From Hyphomicrobiales bacterium (GTDB taxonomy: Bacteria > Pseudomonadota > Alphaproteobacteria > Rhizobiales > Rhizobiaceae): a DNA stretch of 64,000 bases. The position numbers were made by a program, and so were the translations under genes. Below the pieces are notes generated by a model. It saw nothing but the letters and a program-made list of their open reading frames with translations. It had not been told where the DNA came from and did not search any database. The DNA lies in assembly GCA_900465675.1 (NCBI GenBank), contig UBJR01000028.1, positions 1 through 64,000 on the forward strand. Direction: 5' to 3'. Shown in pieces: positions 37,521 through 46,480 of this stretch (within the stretch, counting starts at the first letter, position 1; the number at the start of each line of letters is the position of its first letter).

Positions 37521-38261
37521 ATGTCGCCGCGTTTTTTGATTTCGCTGATTGCCGGTCTGGTGCTCGCAGCGCCACTTCAAGCCGAAGACGGCAAGCCGAA
37601 GGGCGTCGTTGAACTGTTTACCTCGCAGGGTTGCTCATCCTGCCCGCCAGCCGATGCCGCATTTCGCAAGATCGTTGGCCAGGGCAATGTGATCGCGCTC
37701 GCCTATCATGTCGATTACTGGAACTATCTCGGCTGGACCGACACGCTGAGTTCCAAGCAGAACACCGAGCGTCAGTACGGCTATGCCCGCATGCTCGGCC
37801 GCAGCAACGTTTACACGCCGCAGGTCGTCGTCAACGGCCGTGATCATATGACTGGTTCCGATCTCTCGGCGATCAACGGAAAGATCGACGGCTTCTCGAC
37901 CGACGGCAAGGGGCTGAATGTCCCTATCGATGCGCAGATGCGAGGCGATGAGCTTGAGATCAAGATTGGCGCCGGCCAGGGGAAAGCCAATGTGGTGATG
38001 GTCTATTTCGACAAGGAAAAGACCATCGACGTTGAGAAGGGCGAAAACAGCGGCCAGAAGATTTCCTACATCAACAGCGTCAGCGACATTGAAACTGTCG
38101 GAATGTGGGACGGAAAGGCAACAAGCCTGACTTTACCTGCAACGGTTCTGCAAAAGGCCGACCTCGAAGGCTGTGCAATCCTGTTACAGGCTGCTACGGC
38201 TGACGGTGATCCGGCCGCGATCCTGGGCGCAACCGTCGTCATGGCCGGGAAAAATATCTGA
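37521..38261 (+). CDS. DUF1223 secreted thioredoxin-like protein
   Basis: A 246-residue protein with a signal peptide (FLISLIAGLVLAAPLQAEDG) and the DUF1223 signature VVELFTSQGCSSCPPADAAF, a CxxC pair in a thioredoxin-like fold. HVDYWNYLGWTDTLSSKQNT, the cis-Pro YTPQVVVNGRDH and a C-terminal beta-rich half follow. Probably periplasmic, with a possible role in thiol handling; the function is unknown. The ATG at 37521 has AGAGG upstream. A GGAAC element (37439-37443) about 80 bp upstream may belong to a stress promoter. Confidence 0.88.
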   Translation: MSPRFLISLIAGLVLAAPLQAEDGKPKGVVELFTSQGCSSCPPADAAFRKIVGQGNVIALAYHVDYWNYLGWTDTLSSKQNTERQYGYARMLGRSNVYTPQVVVNGRDHMTGSDLSAINGKIDGFSTDGKGLNVPIDAQMRGDELEIKIGAGQGKANVVMVYFDKEKTIDVEKGENSGQKISYINSVSDIETVGMWDGKATSLTLPATVLQKADLEGCAILLQAATADGDPAAILGATVVMAGKNI

Positions 38262-38293
38262 AAGTTTCATCCGTTCAGGATGGAAAACGGGGC

Positions 38294-38369
38294 GGCCCGG
38301 CTAATCGTATTCGGGGCTGGGGTTAAGGTCGATACGCTCAGCCGGGCCCTTTGGCGCGCTGGCGCCAAA
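38294..38369. repeat. Nested palindromic element between the DUF1223 and DUF2794 genes
   Basis: An outer inverted repeat, GGCCCGGCT (38294-38302) and AGCCGGGCC (38340-38348), is followed by the perfect dyad TTTGGCGC-GCTG-GCGCCAAA (38350-38369). Both strands are open over the region. It may be a dispersed repeat; copy number cannot be seen here. Confidence 0.45.
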
Positions 38370-38537
38370 TCGGTGAGCGGAATTTCCCCTGCAAATGAGG
38401 CGCTGTTTTGACTGAATTGCGGCGCTCCGGAGATTGCATAGCATATGCTTAATGTGATGACTGGCCGCACTTGCAATTTGCGGCGGGTCGGGCAAACTGT
38501 CACTCTCCTGTCATAAGCGAGAGGCCTTGAGAGACTG

Positions 38538-38939
38538 ATGACAGATCAGCCGGATTTGCGGCATGGCGATCACCGTTCCGCCGACAGTAGTTCCTCAGTC
38601 GTCGTCGATCTTAAAGAATACAAGCAGAACAAGGATCCGTTGCCGGTGACCTTTCACCGGCGAGAGCTGGATGCGATCCTGTGGATCTACGGCCGCATGG
38701 TCGGCGAGGGCGAGTGGAAAGACTACGCCATCGACCACATGAAGGACAAGGCGGTGTTCTCCGTCTTCAAGCGCTCCGGCGAAATGCCGCTCTTCACCAT
38801 CGAGAAAGACCCCAAGCTTGCCAACAAGCAGGGCGCCTATTCCGTCGTCAACACCAACGGCATGATCCTGAAGCGCGGCCACGAGCTGCAGCAGGTGCTG
38901 AAGGTGTTCGACAAGGTGCTGAAGCTCGTCGACAAATAG
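38538..38939 (+). CDS. DUF2794 family protein
   Basis: A 133-residue protein. The core matches DUF2794: PVTFHRRELDAILWIYGRMV, GEGEWKDYAIDHMKDKAVFS, VFKRSGEMPLFTIEKDPKLA and GAYSVVNTNGMILKRGHELQ. The N-terminal 35 residues are variable. It is a conserved alphaproteobacterial protein, cytoplasmic, of unknown function. It is convergent with the GNAT acetyltransferase gene, with a 3-bp gap. Confidence 0.88.
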   Translation: MTDQPDLRHGDHRSADSSSSVVVDLKEYKQNKDPLPVTFHRRELDAILWIYGRMVGEGEWKDYAIDHMKDKAVFSVFKRSGEMPLFTIEKDPKLANKQGAYSVVNTNGMILKRGHELQQVLKVFDKVLKLVDK

Positions 38940-38942
38940 CGA

Positions 38943-39500
38943 TCAGCCCTTGTAGAGGCTGCCTGGATAGGCCGACGGGTCCGGATCGGTATCCTTTCCC
39001 TCGCCCAGCTGCCGCTGCATGAGCATGGTGTCCAGCCAGCGGCCGTGCTTGTAGCCGGTACCCTTGAGCAGGCCGGTTTCCTCGAAACCCAATGAACGAT
39101 GCAGCGCGATCGATGCCGGATGGGCGCCACCGATGACGGCGACCATCTGCCGGAAGCCGAGGGCGATGCAGCGGGCGATCAGTTCCGCGAGCAGCGCCTT
39201 GCCGACGCCCTTTCCCCGGGCCTCCGGCGCCAGATAAATCGAATCCTCGACCATCCACCTGTAAGCCGGACGTGTGCGGAACGCCGATGCATAGGCATAG
39301 CCCAGCAGCACACCGTCTTTGTCGATGGCGGCGAGATAGGGGTAGCCCTGGCCCGTTATGGCAGCCAGCCGCGTGGCCATCTCCTGGCGCGCCGGCGGGG
39401 CAATCTCGTAGCTGGCGACGCCTGACAGCACCGCCTCACGGTAAATCGCGGTGATGGCATCGAGGTCGGAGGTTGCGATATCTCGGAGATGAACGGTCAT
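38943..39500 (-). CDS. GNAT N-acetyltransferase (phosphinothricin acetyltransferase-like)
   Basis: A 185-residue acetyltransferase using acetyl-CoA. The GNAT fold shows TVHLRDIATSDLDAITAIYR, EIAPPARQEMATRL, SIYLAPEARGKGVGKALLAE (motif A, acetyl-CoA pyrophosphate loop) and HRSLGFEETGLLKGTGYKHG. The best match is the Pat/Bar/YncA group, which acetylates phosphinothricin or methionine sulfoximine/sulfone; the physiological substrate is unknown. The ATG at 39500 is preferred; an in-frame ATG at 39542 would add 14 residues. Confidence 0.88.
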   Translation of the reverse strand: MTVHLRDIATSDLDAITAIYREAVLSGVASYEIAPPARQEMATRLAAITGQGYPYLAAIDKDGVLLGYAYASAFRTRPAYRWMVEDSIYLAPEARGKGVGKALLAELIARCIALGFRQMVAVIGGAHPASIALHRSLGFEETGLLKGTGYKHGRWLDTMLMQRQLGEGKDTDPDPSAYPGSLYKG

Positions 39501-39761
39501 TGGGCGGCCGATGTCTGGAATGTGGTTCAGGCTGAAAACCATCCGGCGCGCGATTTGGCAACAGGAAAAGCGAATAAGGATATCGGGACCATGCAGGGCA
39601 CTTGCCTGCCGTCGTCGTGATTGTTCCGCTGCCTTCTGTTCCGGCAAGCCGGAGATGACAGCCGTGTGGCGGCCAAGGCCGGCGAGTTGACCGAACCCGC
39701 CAGAGCTTCTAGAGAACAGCTTCGCGGAACAGGCCTTTGCGTCAGGCGGCAGATCGGCCGC

Positions 39762-39998
39762 GTGCGTCAGCCATGGAGAAACGCCATTATCAAGATTCTG
39801 GTTTTGCTGCACGCCGCCGTCGGCATTGATTGGCAGTCTCCCCCTGAGGGCACCAGCCTGAAGACCTTGAACGAAGCCGAGGAGAAGGGCTTTATCGAGA
39901 TTCGCGGCGAGTTCCAGAAGCGGCAATTCCGCCTGACGAAGCGCGGCTCCGACCATGTTGCGCTCGACCGTCGGCGCCTGGCGGCACGCAAGCTTTAA
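39762..39998 (+). CDS. Small hypothetical protein, possible winged-helix
   Basis: About 78 residues from a GTG at 39762, or longer if an upstream TTG is used. The text IIKILVLLHAAVGIDWQSPP followed by LKTLNEAEEKGFIEIR and RQFRLTKRGSDHVALDRRRL looks like a compact winged-helix domain with a basic C-terminus. No Shine-Dalgarno is evident and the start is uncertain. A competing open frame exists on the other strand. Confidence 0.4.
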   Translation: MRQPWRNAIIKILVLLHAAVGIDWQSPPEGTSLKTLNEAEEKGFIEIRGEFQKRQFRLTKRGSDHVALDRRRLAARKL

Positions 39999-40059
39999 GA
40001 CGCGCAAGGCTGGCCGTTATTTGCCAGCTGCATGACCACAGCGCTCAATCCACACTCCG

Positions 40060-40097
40060 AAAAACAAAACCGCCCGCAACATCTCTGTCGCAGGCGG
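40060..40097 (-). terminator. Intrinsic terminator of the BI-1 family gene
   Basis: On the minus strand a 12-bp stem, CCGCCTGCGACA with TGTTGCGGGCGG (two G-T pairs, 4-nt loop), is followed by TTTTGTTTTT, 51 bp after the stop. Confidence 0.85.
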
Positions 40098-40147
40098 CTC
40101 GGTTGTCTCGCGTTCGACCAGACGGTCTGGCCGTCAACAGTTCCGTC

Positions 40148-40876
40148 TTACTTGCGGTTACCCATGAACTGCAGAAGGAACATGAACAGGTTGATGAAGT
40201 CGAGGTAAAGCGTCAGCGCGCCCATGATCGCCTTGCGGCCCATGACTTCGGCACCATCGGCTTCGTAGTACATTTCCTTGATCCGCTGCGTATCGTAGGC
40301 CGTCAGGCCGGCGAAGATCAGGACGCCGATCACGGAGATCGCGAACTGAAGGGCAGACGAGCCCAGGAAGATGTTAACGACCGACGCGATGATCAGGCCG
40401 AACAGACCCATCACCAGGAACGAGCCCATGGCCGAGAGATCACGCTTGGTCGAATAACCGTAGAGCGACAGTGCGCCGAACGAAGCGGCGGTGATGAAGA
40501 ATGTCTGCACCACGCTCTGGCCGGTGTAGATCAGCAGCAGAGACGAGAGCGACAGACCCACCAGCGCGGCGTAGATCCAGAAGGTGGTCTGCGCGGCCGA
40601 AACGCTCATGCGGTTGATCCGGAAGCTCAGGAAGAACACCATGGCCAGAGGAGCCAGGATGACGACCCACTTCAGCGGGCTCAGATAGATGGCCTGGCCA
40701 AAGGCGGTCAGCTGACCGTCGGCAAAGGCGAATTGGAATGACAGAAATGCGGCTACACCCGTGATCGCCAGACCCAGCGCCATCAGGTTGTAGACCTTGA
40801 GCATATAGGAGCGCAGCCCCTGGTCGATCATCTCGCCAGTCTGCGTCCGGCTTTGGTAGTTACGAAGGTCAGCCAT
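40148..40876 (-). CDS. Bax inhibitor-1/YccA family membrane protein
   Basis: A 242-residue protein with seven membrane segments. The family features are LRSYMLKVYNLMALGLAITG, FRINRMSVSAAQTTFWIYAA, SLYGYSTKRDLSAMGSFLVM and GLTAYDTQRIKEMYYEADG, the conserved Asp-containing C-terminal pore motif. Bacterial BI-1 proteins such as BsYetJ act as pH-sensitive calcium leaks. It is monocistronic with its own terminator. Confidence 0.92.
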   Translation of the reverse strand: MADLRNYQSRTQTGEMIDQGLRSYMLKVYNLMALGLAITGVAAFLSFQFAFADGQLTAFGQAIYLSPLKWVVILAPLAMVFFLSFRINRMSVSAAQTTFWIYAALVGLSLSSLLLIYTGQSVVQTFFITAASFGALSLYGYSTKRDLSAMGSFLVMGLFGLIIASVVNIFLGSSALQFAISVIGVLIFAGLTAYDTQRIKEMYYEADGAEVMGRKAIMGALTLYLDFINLFMFLLQFMGNRK

Positions 40877-41070
40877 AGTTTCCTCTTACAAGCTCCGATG
40901 TGAATACGGTGTCGGGCTTCGCGACCCGGGCGCCGCTGCGGAGCTCCAGCATGCCTGCGGTCAATATGAGGCTTTCGCCCTTTGCAAACAAGGCCCTTGC
41001 AACCGGCGGCGGGGTTAAATCGCCGTAAGGTGAAGCTATTTTATCGGGCGCTGCTTTACCAGTGCCAGCC

Positions 41071-43614
41071 CTAGAGCTCGCGCAGAACGGGTGCCGCCTT
41101 CTGGCCGAGGATGCGCCAGGTTCCGATCAGGCCGATCCCGACGGTCAGCACCAGAGCGGTGGCGATCGTCAGACCCGCGACATCCGGGAGGAAGGCGGAG
41201 GGTAGCCGCATGATACGGCTGACGATGAACCATGCTGCCACGCCGCCTGCCAGAAGCGCGAAGATGGCCGTGGCCGCGCCGAGGATCAGATACTCGTAAC
41301 TGAAAGCGCGGATGAGCATGGCGCGCGTAGCACCCAGCGTTTTCAACACCACCGCATCGTGCGTCCGGGCCCGGTTTCCGGCGGCGAGCGCGCCTGCCAG
41401 CACCAGGATAGAGGCAATGAGTGCGACCGAAGCCGCCGCGCGGATCGCGGTCGCAAGCTGTCCGACCAGCTGGTTGACGATATCGATCGCATCCTTGACG
41501 CGGACGCTTGTCACCGTCGGATAGGTGTTGGTGACAGTCTTCAGGATCGCTGTCTCTTCGGTCGCACTTGCCGAGGGATCGGTCAGCGTTGCCAGCCAGG
41601 CATGCGGGGCGCCACGGAACGTATTCGGCGAAAAGACCATCACGAAGTTCAGCGACAGTGATTCCCACTGGACCTTGCGCAGGTTGGTGATCCGAGCGGT
41701 GATGTTCCTGCCTAGCACGTTGACAGTGACGGTATCGCCAATCTTGAGGCCGAGTTCGCCTGCCTCTTCGGCGGAAAAGGAAACCTCCGGCTCGCCGCTG
41801 TAATCCTTTGGCCACCAGCTGCCCTCTGTGAGTGCAGCATTCTCGGGGATGTTTTCGGAATAGGTGATGCCGCGGTCGCCGCGCAGGACCCATTGCCCTG
41901 CCGGCGGCACCTTGCGCTTGGTGACGTCTTCGCCGTTGAAGGCCAGGATGCGGCCCCGCAGCATCGGCACTTCCACCAGCTTGCCATCAGGCGCCTGCTG
42001 CTTGATCAGGTTGCGGAAGCTCTCCACCTGGGCACTCTGGATGTCGACGAAGAAGAAATTCGGCGCGCCGCCTGCCATGCGGCCAGTCAGCTGCTGGCGC
42101 AGATTGCCGTCGATCAGCGTCAGCGTTACCAGGAGCGCCAGCCCAAGGCCCAGCGAGAGCACGACAGAGGGCGTCAAGGCGCCGGGGCGGTGGATATTGC
42201 CGATTGCCAGACGCAGCGCCGGCGAACTGACGCGCGGGCTGCGTTTTGCCAGCCAGGCGATCAGGGCGGCCACGGCGCGCAGAATCACGAAGGCGAAGAC
42301 GATGGCGCCGACAAAGACGACGGCGATGAAGCGGTCGTAGGCGGTGACGATCGCCAGCCCCGCAAGTGCTGCCATGAAGACGCCGGCCAGCAGGATATAG
42401 GGCCAGGAGGGAAGGGCACGGGCTTCGAAGCCCTGTTCGCGGAACAGAGCCGTTGCGGGAACTTCGCGGGCATGCCCCAGCGGCAGGATGGCAAAGGCCA
42501 GCGTCGTCAGGATGCCGAAGACAGCGGCCAGCAGCAGCGCGCCCGGATAGAGCGCCGGTGCCGTCGAGACCGGCAGGAACTGCGCCAGGAATTGGGCGGC
42601 GATCACAGGCGAGATGGCGCCGAGCACCAGACCGATCAGGATGCCTGCGAAGGCGATGATGGCGATCTGGAACAGATACACGAGTACCACGACCGAAGCG
42701 GGCGCGCCCAGGCATTTGAAGGTGGCGATCGTCGTCCGCTTGGAGTCGAGAAAGGCCCGGACCGCGTTGGCAACGCCGACGCCGCCGACGATCAGCGCGG
42801 TGAGGCCGACCAGCGTCAGGAACTGCGAGAAACGGGTGATATTCTCCGTCAGCGATGGCGCAGCGCGGTCGCTGGTGCGAATCGACCAGCCGGCAGAGGG
42901 AAATTCCTTGGCAGCGCGGTCGCGCACCGCGCCAATTTCGCCGGGATCATCCAGCTTGATCTTGTAGGCGTGCTCGACGAGGCTGCCGGTCTGGATCAGT
43001 CCCGAGGCCTGCAGCGCGGCACGGCTGACGATCAGCCGTGGCGCGAAGCCGAAGCCCTCGGAGAGCGCGTCCGGCTCCGTCTTGACGGTTCCGGTGATGC
43101 TGAGCGTTGCGTTGCCGAGCAGGATTTCGTCGCCGACGGCAAGGCCAAGGCGCTGAAGCAGAAGTGGAGCCGCGACCGCGCCATAGGTGCCGCTCTGGTC
43201 GGAGAGCAGGGCCGCTAGCGGATAATCGGGCTCCGACTGGAACGTGCCATAGAGCGGGTAGGCGTCATCGACGGCCTTGACCTCGACCAGCGCCTGGTCG
43301 GAACCGTCAGGTTTTCTCGCCATCGAACGCAGCCCCGTCGAGATCGAGACCTTGCCGAAGCCGCGCAGGAAATTCATCTCATCTGGCGATGCCTCGCGAT
43401 TGTTGAGCTCGAAGCGGACGTCGCCGGCAAGAAGTTCCTGCCCTTGCGACGCGATCGTGTCGGTAATCGAGGTCGAGACGGAATTGACGGCGGCGATCGC
43501 GCCGGTGCCAAGCGCGATACAGGCGAGGAAGATGTAGAAGCCCCTGAGGCCGCCGCGCAGCTCGCGAAGGGCGAGGCGGAAGGCGAGTGACGCGCGCGGC
43601 GTGATCAGGGTCAT
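41071..43614 (-). CDS. ABC transporter permease of the YbbP/FtsX (MacB-like) type
   Basis: An 847-residue permease with two FtsX-type blocks. It has an N-terminal helix (LALRELRGGLRGFYIFLACI), a large periplasmic domain (residues 45-260), then TM clusters near 265-450 (TLVGLTALIVGGVGVANAVR, ATFKCLGAPASVVVLVYLFQ) and at the C-terminus (AVVLKTLGATRAMLIRAFSY). Size and layout match E. coli YbbP. It overlaps its ATPase gene by 4 bp. The adjacent divergent TesA-type esterase gene repeats the E. coli tesA/ybbAP arrangement, suggesting a lipid- or envelope-related export role. Confidence 0.92.
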   Translation of the reverse strand: MTLITPRASLAFRLALRELRGGLRGFYIFLACIALGTGAIAAVNSVSTSITDTIASQGQELLAGDVRFELNNREASPDEMNFLRGFGKVSISTGLRSMARKPDGSDQALVEVKAVDDAYPLYGTFQSEPDYPLAALLSDQSGTYGAVAAPLLLQRLGLAVGDEILLGNATLSITGTVKTEPDALSEGFGFAPRLIVSRAALQASGLIQTGSLVEHAYKIKLDDPGEIGAVRDRAAKEFPSAGWSIRTSDRAAPSLTENITRFSQFLTLVGLTALIVGGVGVANAVRAFLDSKRTTIATFKCLGAPASVVVLVYLFQIAIIAFAGILIGLVLGAISPVIAAQFLAQFLPVSTAPALYPGALLLAAVFGILTTLAFAILPLGHAREVPATALFREQGFEARALPSWPYILLAGVFMAALAGLAIVTAYDRFIAVVFVGAIVFAFVILRAVAALIAWLAKRSPRVSSPALRLAIGNIHRPGALTPSVVLSLGLGLALLVTLTLIDGNLRQQLTGRMAGGAPNFFFVDIQSAQVESFRNLIKQQAPDGKLVEVPMLRGRILAFNGEDVTKRKVPPAGQWVLRGDRGITYSENIPENAALTEGSWWPKDYSGEPEVSFSAEEAGELGLKIGDTVTVNVLGRNITARITNLRKVQWESLSLNFVMVFSPNTFRGAPHAWLATLTDPSASATEETAILKTVTNTYPTVTSVRVKDAIDIVNQLVGQLATAIRAAASVALIASILVLAGALAAGNRARTHDAVVLKTLGATRAMLIRAFSYEYLILGAATAIFALLAGGVAAWFIVSRIMRLPSAFLPDVAGLTIATALVLTVGIGLIGTWRILGQKAAPVLREL

Positions 43615-44318
43615 GCGAGGACTGCCGCAGACTGGCGCGCTGGGCTGTCGCTTTCGATCTTGCCGGAGCGCACCCGGATCTGCCGCGAGCAGCGGCTGGC
43701 GAGCGCATTGTCATGGGTCACGAGCAGCAGGGTCATGCCGCGCTCGGCCTGCTTGGCGAACAGCAGATCAGCGATCTGGCGGCCGGTCTCGGTATCGAGG
43801 TTGCCGGTCGGTTCGTCGGCGATCAGGAGGGCTGGAGACGGCGCCAGCGCCCGGGCGATCGCCACGCGCTGCTGTTCGCCGCCGGAGAGCTGGCCCGGAT
43901 AGTGGTTCAGCCGCTCGCCGAGACCAACGGAGCGCAATTCGCGCTGGGCGATCTCGAACGGGTTGCGCACGTTGGCAAGCTCGAGGGGCACTGCGACATT
44001 CTCGAGCGCCGTCATGTTGGCGATCAGGTGGAAGGACTGGAAAACGATGCCGATGTTCCGGCCGCGGAAATCGGCAAGCTGATCCTCGCTCATCGCATGG
44101 AGCGGCGTGTCCTGAATGTGGATTTCGCCGCTATCGAGCCTTTCCAGACCGGCAAGCACCATCAGCAGCGTCGACTTGCCGGATCCGGATGGCCCGACGA
44201 TGCCGACGGATTCGCCGGCCTCGATCGTCAGGTCGATGCCTTTCAGCACGTGGACCGACGCCGCGGCATTGCCCAATGTCAAATCCGCGTGCTTCAGCTC
44301 GATGATGGTTTTTGCCAA
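43611..44318 (-). CDS. ABC transporter ATP-binding protein (YbbA/LolD-like)
   Basis: A 235-residue ATPase with Walker [22 protein letters not shown]-loop [20 protein letters not shown], the signature [20 protein letters not shown], Walker [21 protein letters not shown] and H-loop [14 protein letters not shown]. It belongs to the MacB/LolD/FtsE class that pairs with FtsX-type permeases. It overlaps the following permease gene by 4 bp and is divergent from the esterase gene, 53 bp away. Confidence 0.93.
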   Translation of the reverse strand: MAKTIIELKHADLTLGNAAASVHVLKGIDLTIEAGESVGIVGPSGSGKSTLLMVLAGLERLDSGEIHIQDTPLHAMSEDQLADFRGRNIGIVFQSFHLIANMTALENVAVPLELANVRNPFEIAQRELRSVGLGERLNHYPGQLSGGEQQRVAIARALAPSPALLIADEPTGNLDTETGRQIADLLFAKQAERGMTLLLVTHDNALASRCSRQIRVRSGKIESDSPARQSAAVLA

Positions 44319-44371
44319 AGAAAATAGCCCTATATAAATCCCAAAGACTTCGACAATTTAGGGAACGCGGA

Positions 44372-45016
44372 ATGAGATTTAAAGTTGGCCTGCTTCACAT
44401 CGCTGTCATTGCGGGCTCTCTGCTTGCCGCTACACTGGCAAATGCCGCGACAATCAACCTCGTCGGCTTCGGTGATAGCCTCATGGCCGGGTTCCAGCTG
44501 CCGCCGGGAGACGGCTTTCCCGAGAAGCTGCAGGCCGCACTCAAAGCGAAAGGCGTCGATGTCGCGATCACCAATGCCGGCGTTTCCGGCGACACCTCGA
44601 CCGGAGGGCTTGCGCGGGTCGACTGGTCGGTTCCCGACGGAACGAGCGGCGTCATCCTCGAGCTCGGCGCCAATGATGCGCTTCGGGGGATCGCGCCCGA
44701 GGAAACCGAGCGAAACCTTGATGAAATCATTGCCCGGCTAAAGAACAGAGGTATTCCGGTCCTGCTTGCCGGCATGATCGCGCCGCCGAACATGGGGGCG
44801 GACTATGCTGCTCGGTTCAATCCCATCTTCGAGAAACTGGCGCAAAAACATCAGGTTCCGCTCTACGCCTTTTTCCTCGATGGTGTTGTACTGGACCCCA
44901 GCCTTAAGCTGGAGGACGGTATGCACCCTAATTCCAAGGGAGTGGATGTCATGGTTCAGAAGATGGAGCCGGCTGTCACAAATTTCATCGGGACGATTTC
45001 TACTGTGAAGAAATAG
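44372..45016 (+). CDS. Arylesterase/acyl-CoA thioesterase I (TesA-like SGNH hydrolase)
   Basis: A 214-residue exported SGNH hydrolase. The signal peptide GLLHIAVIAGSLLAATLANA is cleaved near ANA/ATI. The blocks are GFGDSLMAGFQLPPGDGFPE (nucleophile Ser), NAGVSGDTSTGGLARVDW (Gly), LELGANDALRGI (Asn) and DGMHPNSKGVDVMVQKM (catalytic Asp/His). The ATG at 44372 has GGGAACGCGGA upstream; an in-frame ATG at 44312 would overlap the divergent ATPase gene. It is related to E. coli TesA, also beside ybbA. Confidence 0.9.
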   Translation: MRFKVGLLHIAVIAGSLLAATLANAATINLVGFGDSLMAGFQLPPGDGFPEKLQAALKAKGVDVAITNAGVSGDTSTGGLARVDWSVPDGTSGVILELGANDALRGIAPEETERNLDEIIARLKNRGIPVLLAGMIAPPNMGADYAARFNPIFEKLAQKHQVPLYAFFLDGVVLDPSLKLEDGMHPNSKGVDVMVQKMEPAVTNFIGTISTVKK

Positions 45017-45084
45017 GGGCTTGCGCGGCTCACCATTGCGTGATTCCGTGTTAGCACCTGCAAAAGATTCGGGGAGTGCTCGTT

Positions 45085-45678
45085 ATGCCGAGACTTTTTA
45101 CCGCCCTCGAAATTCCGCGCAATGCGGCGATGAGCCTTTCATTGCTGCGCGGTGGTCTTCCCGGTGCCCGATGGATCGATGTGGAGAATTACCACGTCAC
45201 TTTGCGCTTTATCGGCGATGTCGATGGCCGCACCGCTGACGAGATCGTCGAGCGGCTGGACAGGATCGACCGCCCGGAATTCCAGATCAGGCTCGATGGT
45301 ATCGGCGCTTTCGGTTCCAAGAAGCCGCACTCGGTTTGGGCGGGTGTATCGCCTTCGCCCGAGATGTATGCTCTTCAGGGCGAGATCGAGCGCATCTGCC
45401 AGAGGATCGGCCTTCCGCCCGATCCCCGCAAGTTTACGCCGCATGTGACGCTTGCCCGCCTGAAGTCGTCACGCGTCGATGACGTGGTTCACTACCTGTC
45501 GGGCCGCGGCAATTTCCAGACTTCGACCTTCACCGTGCCGCGCTTCGTCCTGCTCTCTTCGCGGGATTCGGTCGGCGGCGGGCCTTATCTGACGGAAGAG
45601 GTCTTCGCGCTCCATGAAGCGCTGTCGGCGCCGAGTTCGCCGAGCAACTTCATGCAGCCGGCCAAGAGCCTGGCATAG
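45085..45678 (+). CDS. thpR: RNA 2',3'-cyclic phosphodiesterase (2H family)
   Basis: A 197-residue 2H phosphoesterase. The two catalytic HxTx motifs are ENYHVTLRFIGDVDG (near residue 44) and KFTPHVTLARLKSS (near residue 127). The N-terminus MPRLFTALEIPRN and a C-terminal strand in VPRFVLLSSRDSVGGGPY complete the fold. E. coli ThpR hydrolyses 2',3'-cyclic phosphates and can ligate RNA in vitro. The ATG at 45085 has GGGGAG upstream. Its last 94 bp overlap the 3' end of the convergent phosphatase gene. Confidence 0.9.
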   Translation: MPRLFTALEIPRNAAMSLSLLRGGLPGARWIDVENYHVTLRFIGDVDGRTADEIVERLDRIDRPEFQIRLDGIGAFGSKKPHSVWAGVSPSPEMYALQGEIERICQRIGLPPDPRKFTPHVTLARLKSSRVDDVVHYLSGRGNFQTSTFTVPRFVLLSSRDSVGGGPYLTEEVFALHEALSAPSSPSNFMQPAKSLA

Positions 45679-46085
45679 ACATTCTCGAAGCCTTCCGGAC
45701 CACCGTAATAGGGGTCCGGAATATCCTCGCCGGTGCCGAGGGCGATGTCGCCGAAAAGGTGGATGTTGCGGGCGTTCGGTGATGCGCGTCGAAGCTCGGC
45801 CACGTTGTTCCGGTCCATCGCGATAACCAGATCGAATGCCGCGACGTCTTCGCTGCGGATGCGGCGTGCCCTCTGTGCGGATATGTCGATCCCGTGCTGT
45901 CTGGCTGTTGCGGCCGATCGCCGGTCTGGCGGGTCGCCTTCGTGCCAGCCGCCCGTTCCGGCCGAATCGATGGCAAACGCGTCCGAGAGACCGGCCTCCG
46001 CCGCGGCATGGCGGAAGATTCCTTCCGCCAGGGGCGACCGGCAGATATTGCCCATGCAAACAAACAGGATGCTGACGCGTTTCAT
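45585..46085 (-). CDS. Low-molecular-weight protein tyrosine phosphatase
   Basis: A 166-residue cysteine phosphatase. The P-loop CxxxxxR(S/T) is present: ILFVCMGNICRSPLAEGIF at residues 6-24. The catalytic Asp loop lies in GEDIPDPYYGGPEGFENVYA. Bacterial members often counter tyrosine kinases of exopolysaccharide synthesis or resemble Wzb/Ptp, but no kinase gene is adjacent. It overlaps thpR by 94 bp at the 3' end. Confidence 0.92.
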   Translation of the reverse strand: MKRVSILFVCMGNICRSPLAEGIFRHAAAEAGLSDAFAIDSAGTGGWHEGDPPDRRSAATARQHGIDISAQRARRIRSEDVAAFDLVIAMDRNNVAELRRASPNARNIHLFGDIALGTGEDIPDPYYGGPEGFENVYARLLAGCMKLLGELGADSASWSAKTSSVR

Positions 46086-46121
46086 GAAGAGACCTATGAA
46101 GGGTGATCGGAGGACAATGAC

Positions 46122-46430
46122 ATGAAGATGGAAAAACTGGAACGCCGCGCAATCGACGAGCATCTGGCAGCAGTCGCAGGATGGGCGCTTGCCGAGGACG
46201 GCAAGTCGATCTCCAAAACCTTCAAGTTCGGCAGCTTCGTCGAAGCATTCGGCTTCATGGCGCAGTCGTCGCTTTCGGCCGAGAAGCTCAATCACCATCC
46301 GGAATGGTTCAATGTCTATTCGCGGGTCGACGTGACGCTTAACACGCATGATGCCGGCGGGCTGACCGAGCTTGATTTCAAACTGGCCAAGGCAATGGAC
46401 AAGGCGGCCGGTCTGAACACAAACAATTGA
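46122..46430 (+). CDS. phhB: 4a-hydroxytetrahydrobiopterin dehydratase (pterin carbinolamine dehydratase)
   Basis: A 102-residue PCD/DCoH protein. The active-site block is [20 protein letters not shown], with the His-His-Pro triad, after [20 protein letters not shown] and before [20 protein letters not shown]. PhhB recycles tetrahydropterin cofactor for phenylalanine hydroxylase; no phhA gene is seen here, so a moonlighting role is possible. It is divergent from the phosphatase gene and followed 50 bp later by the YkvA-like gene. Confidence 0.92.
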   Translation: MKMEKLERRAIDEHLAAVAGWALAEDGKSISKTFKFGSFVEAFGFMAQSSLSAEKLNHHPEWFNVYSRVDVTLNTHDAGGLTELDFKLAKAMDKAAGLNTNN

Positions 46431-46480
46431 ATCGCGTCCGGCAGTCACCATATCAGGCCATGCATTTTGAGGAGATCGGA

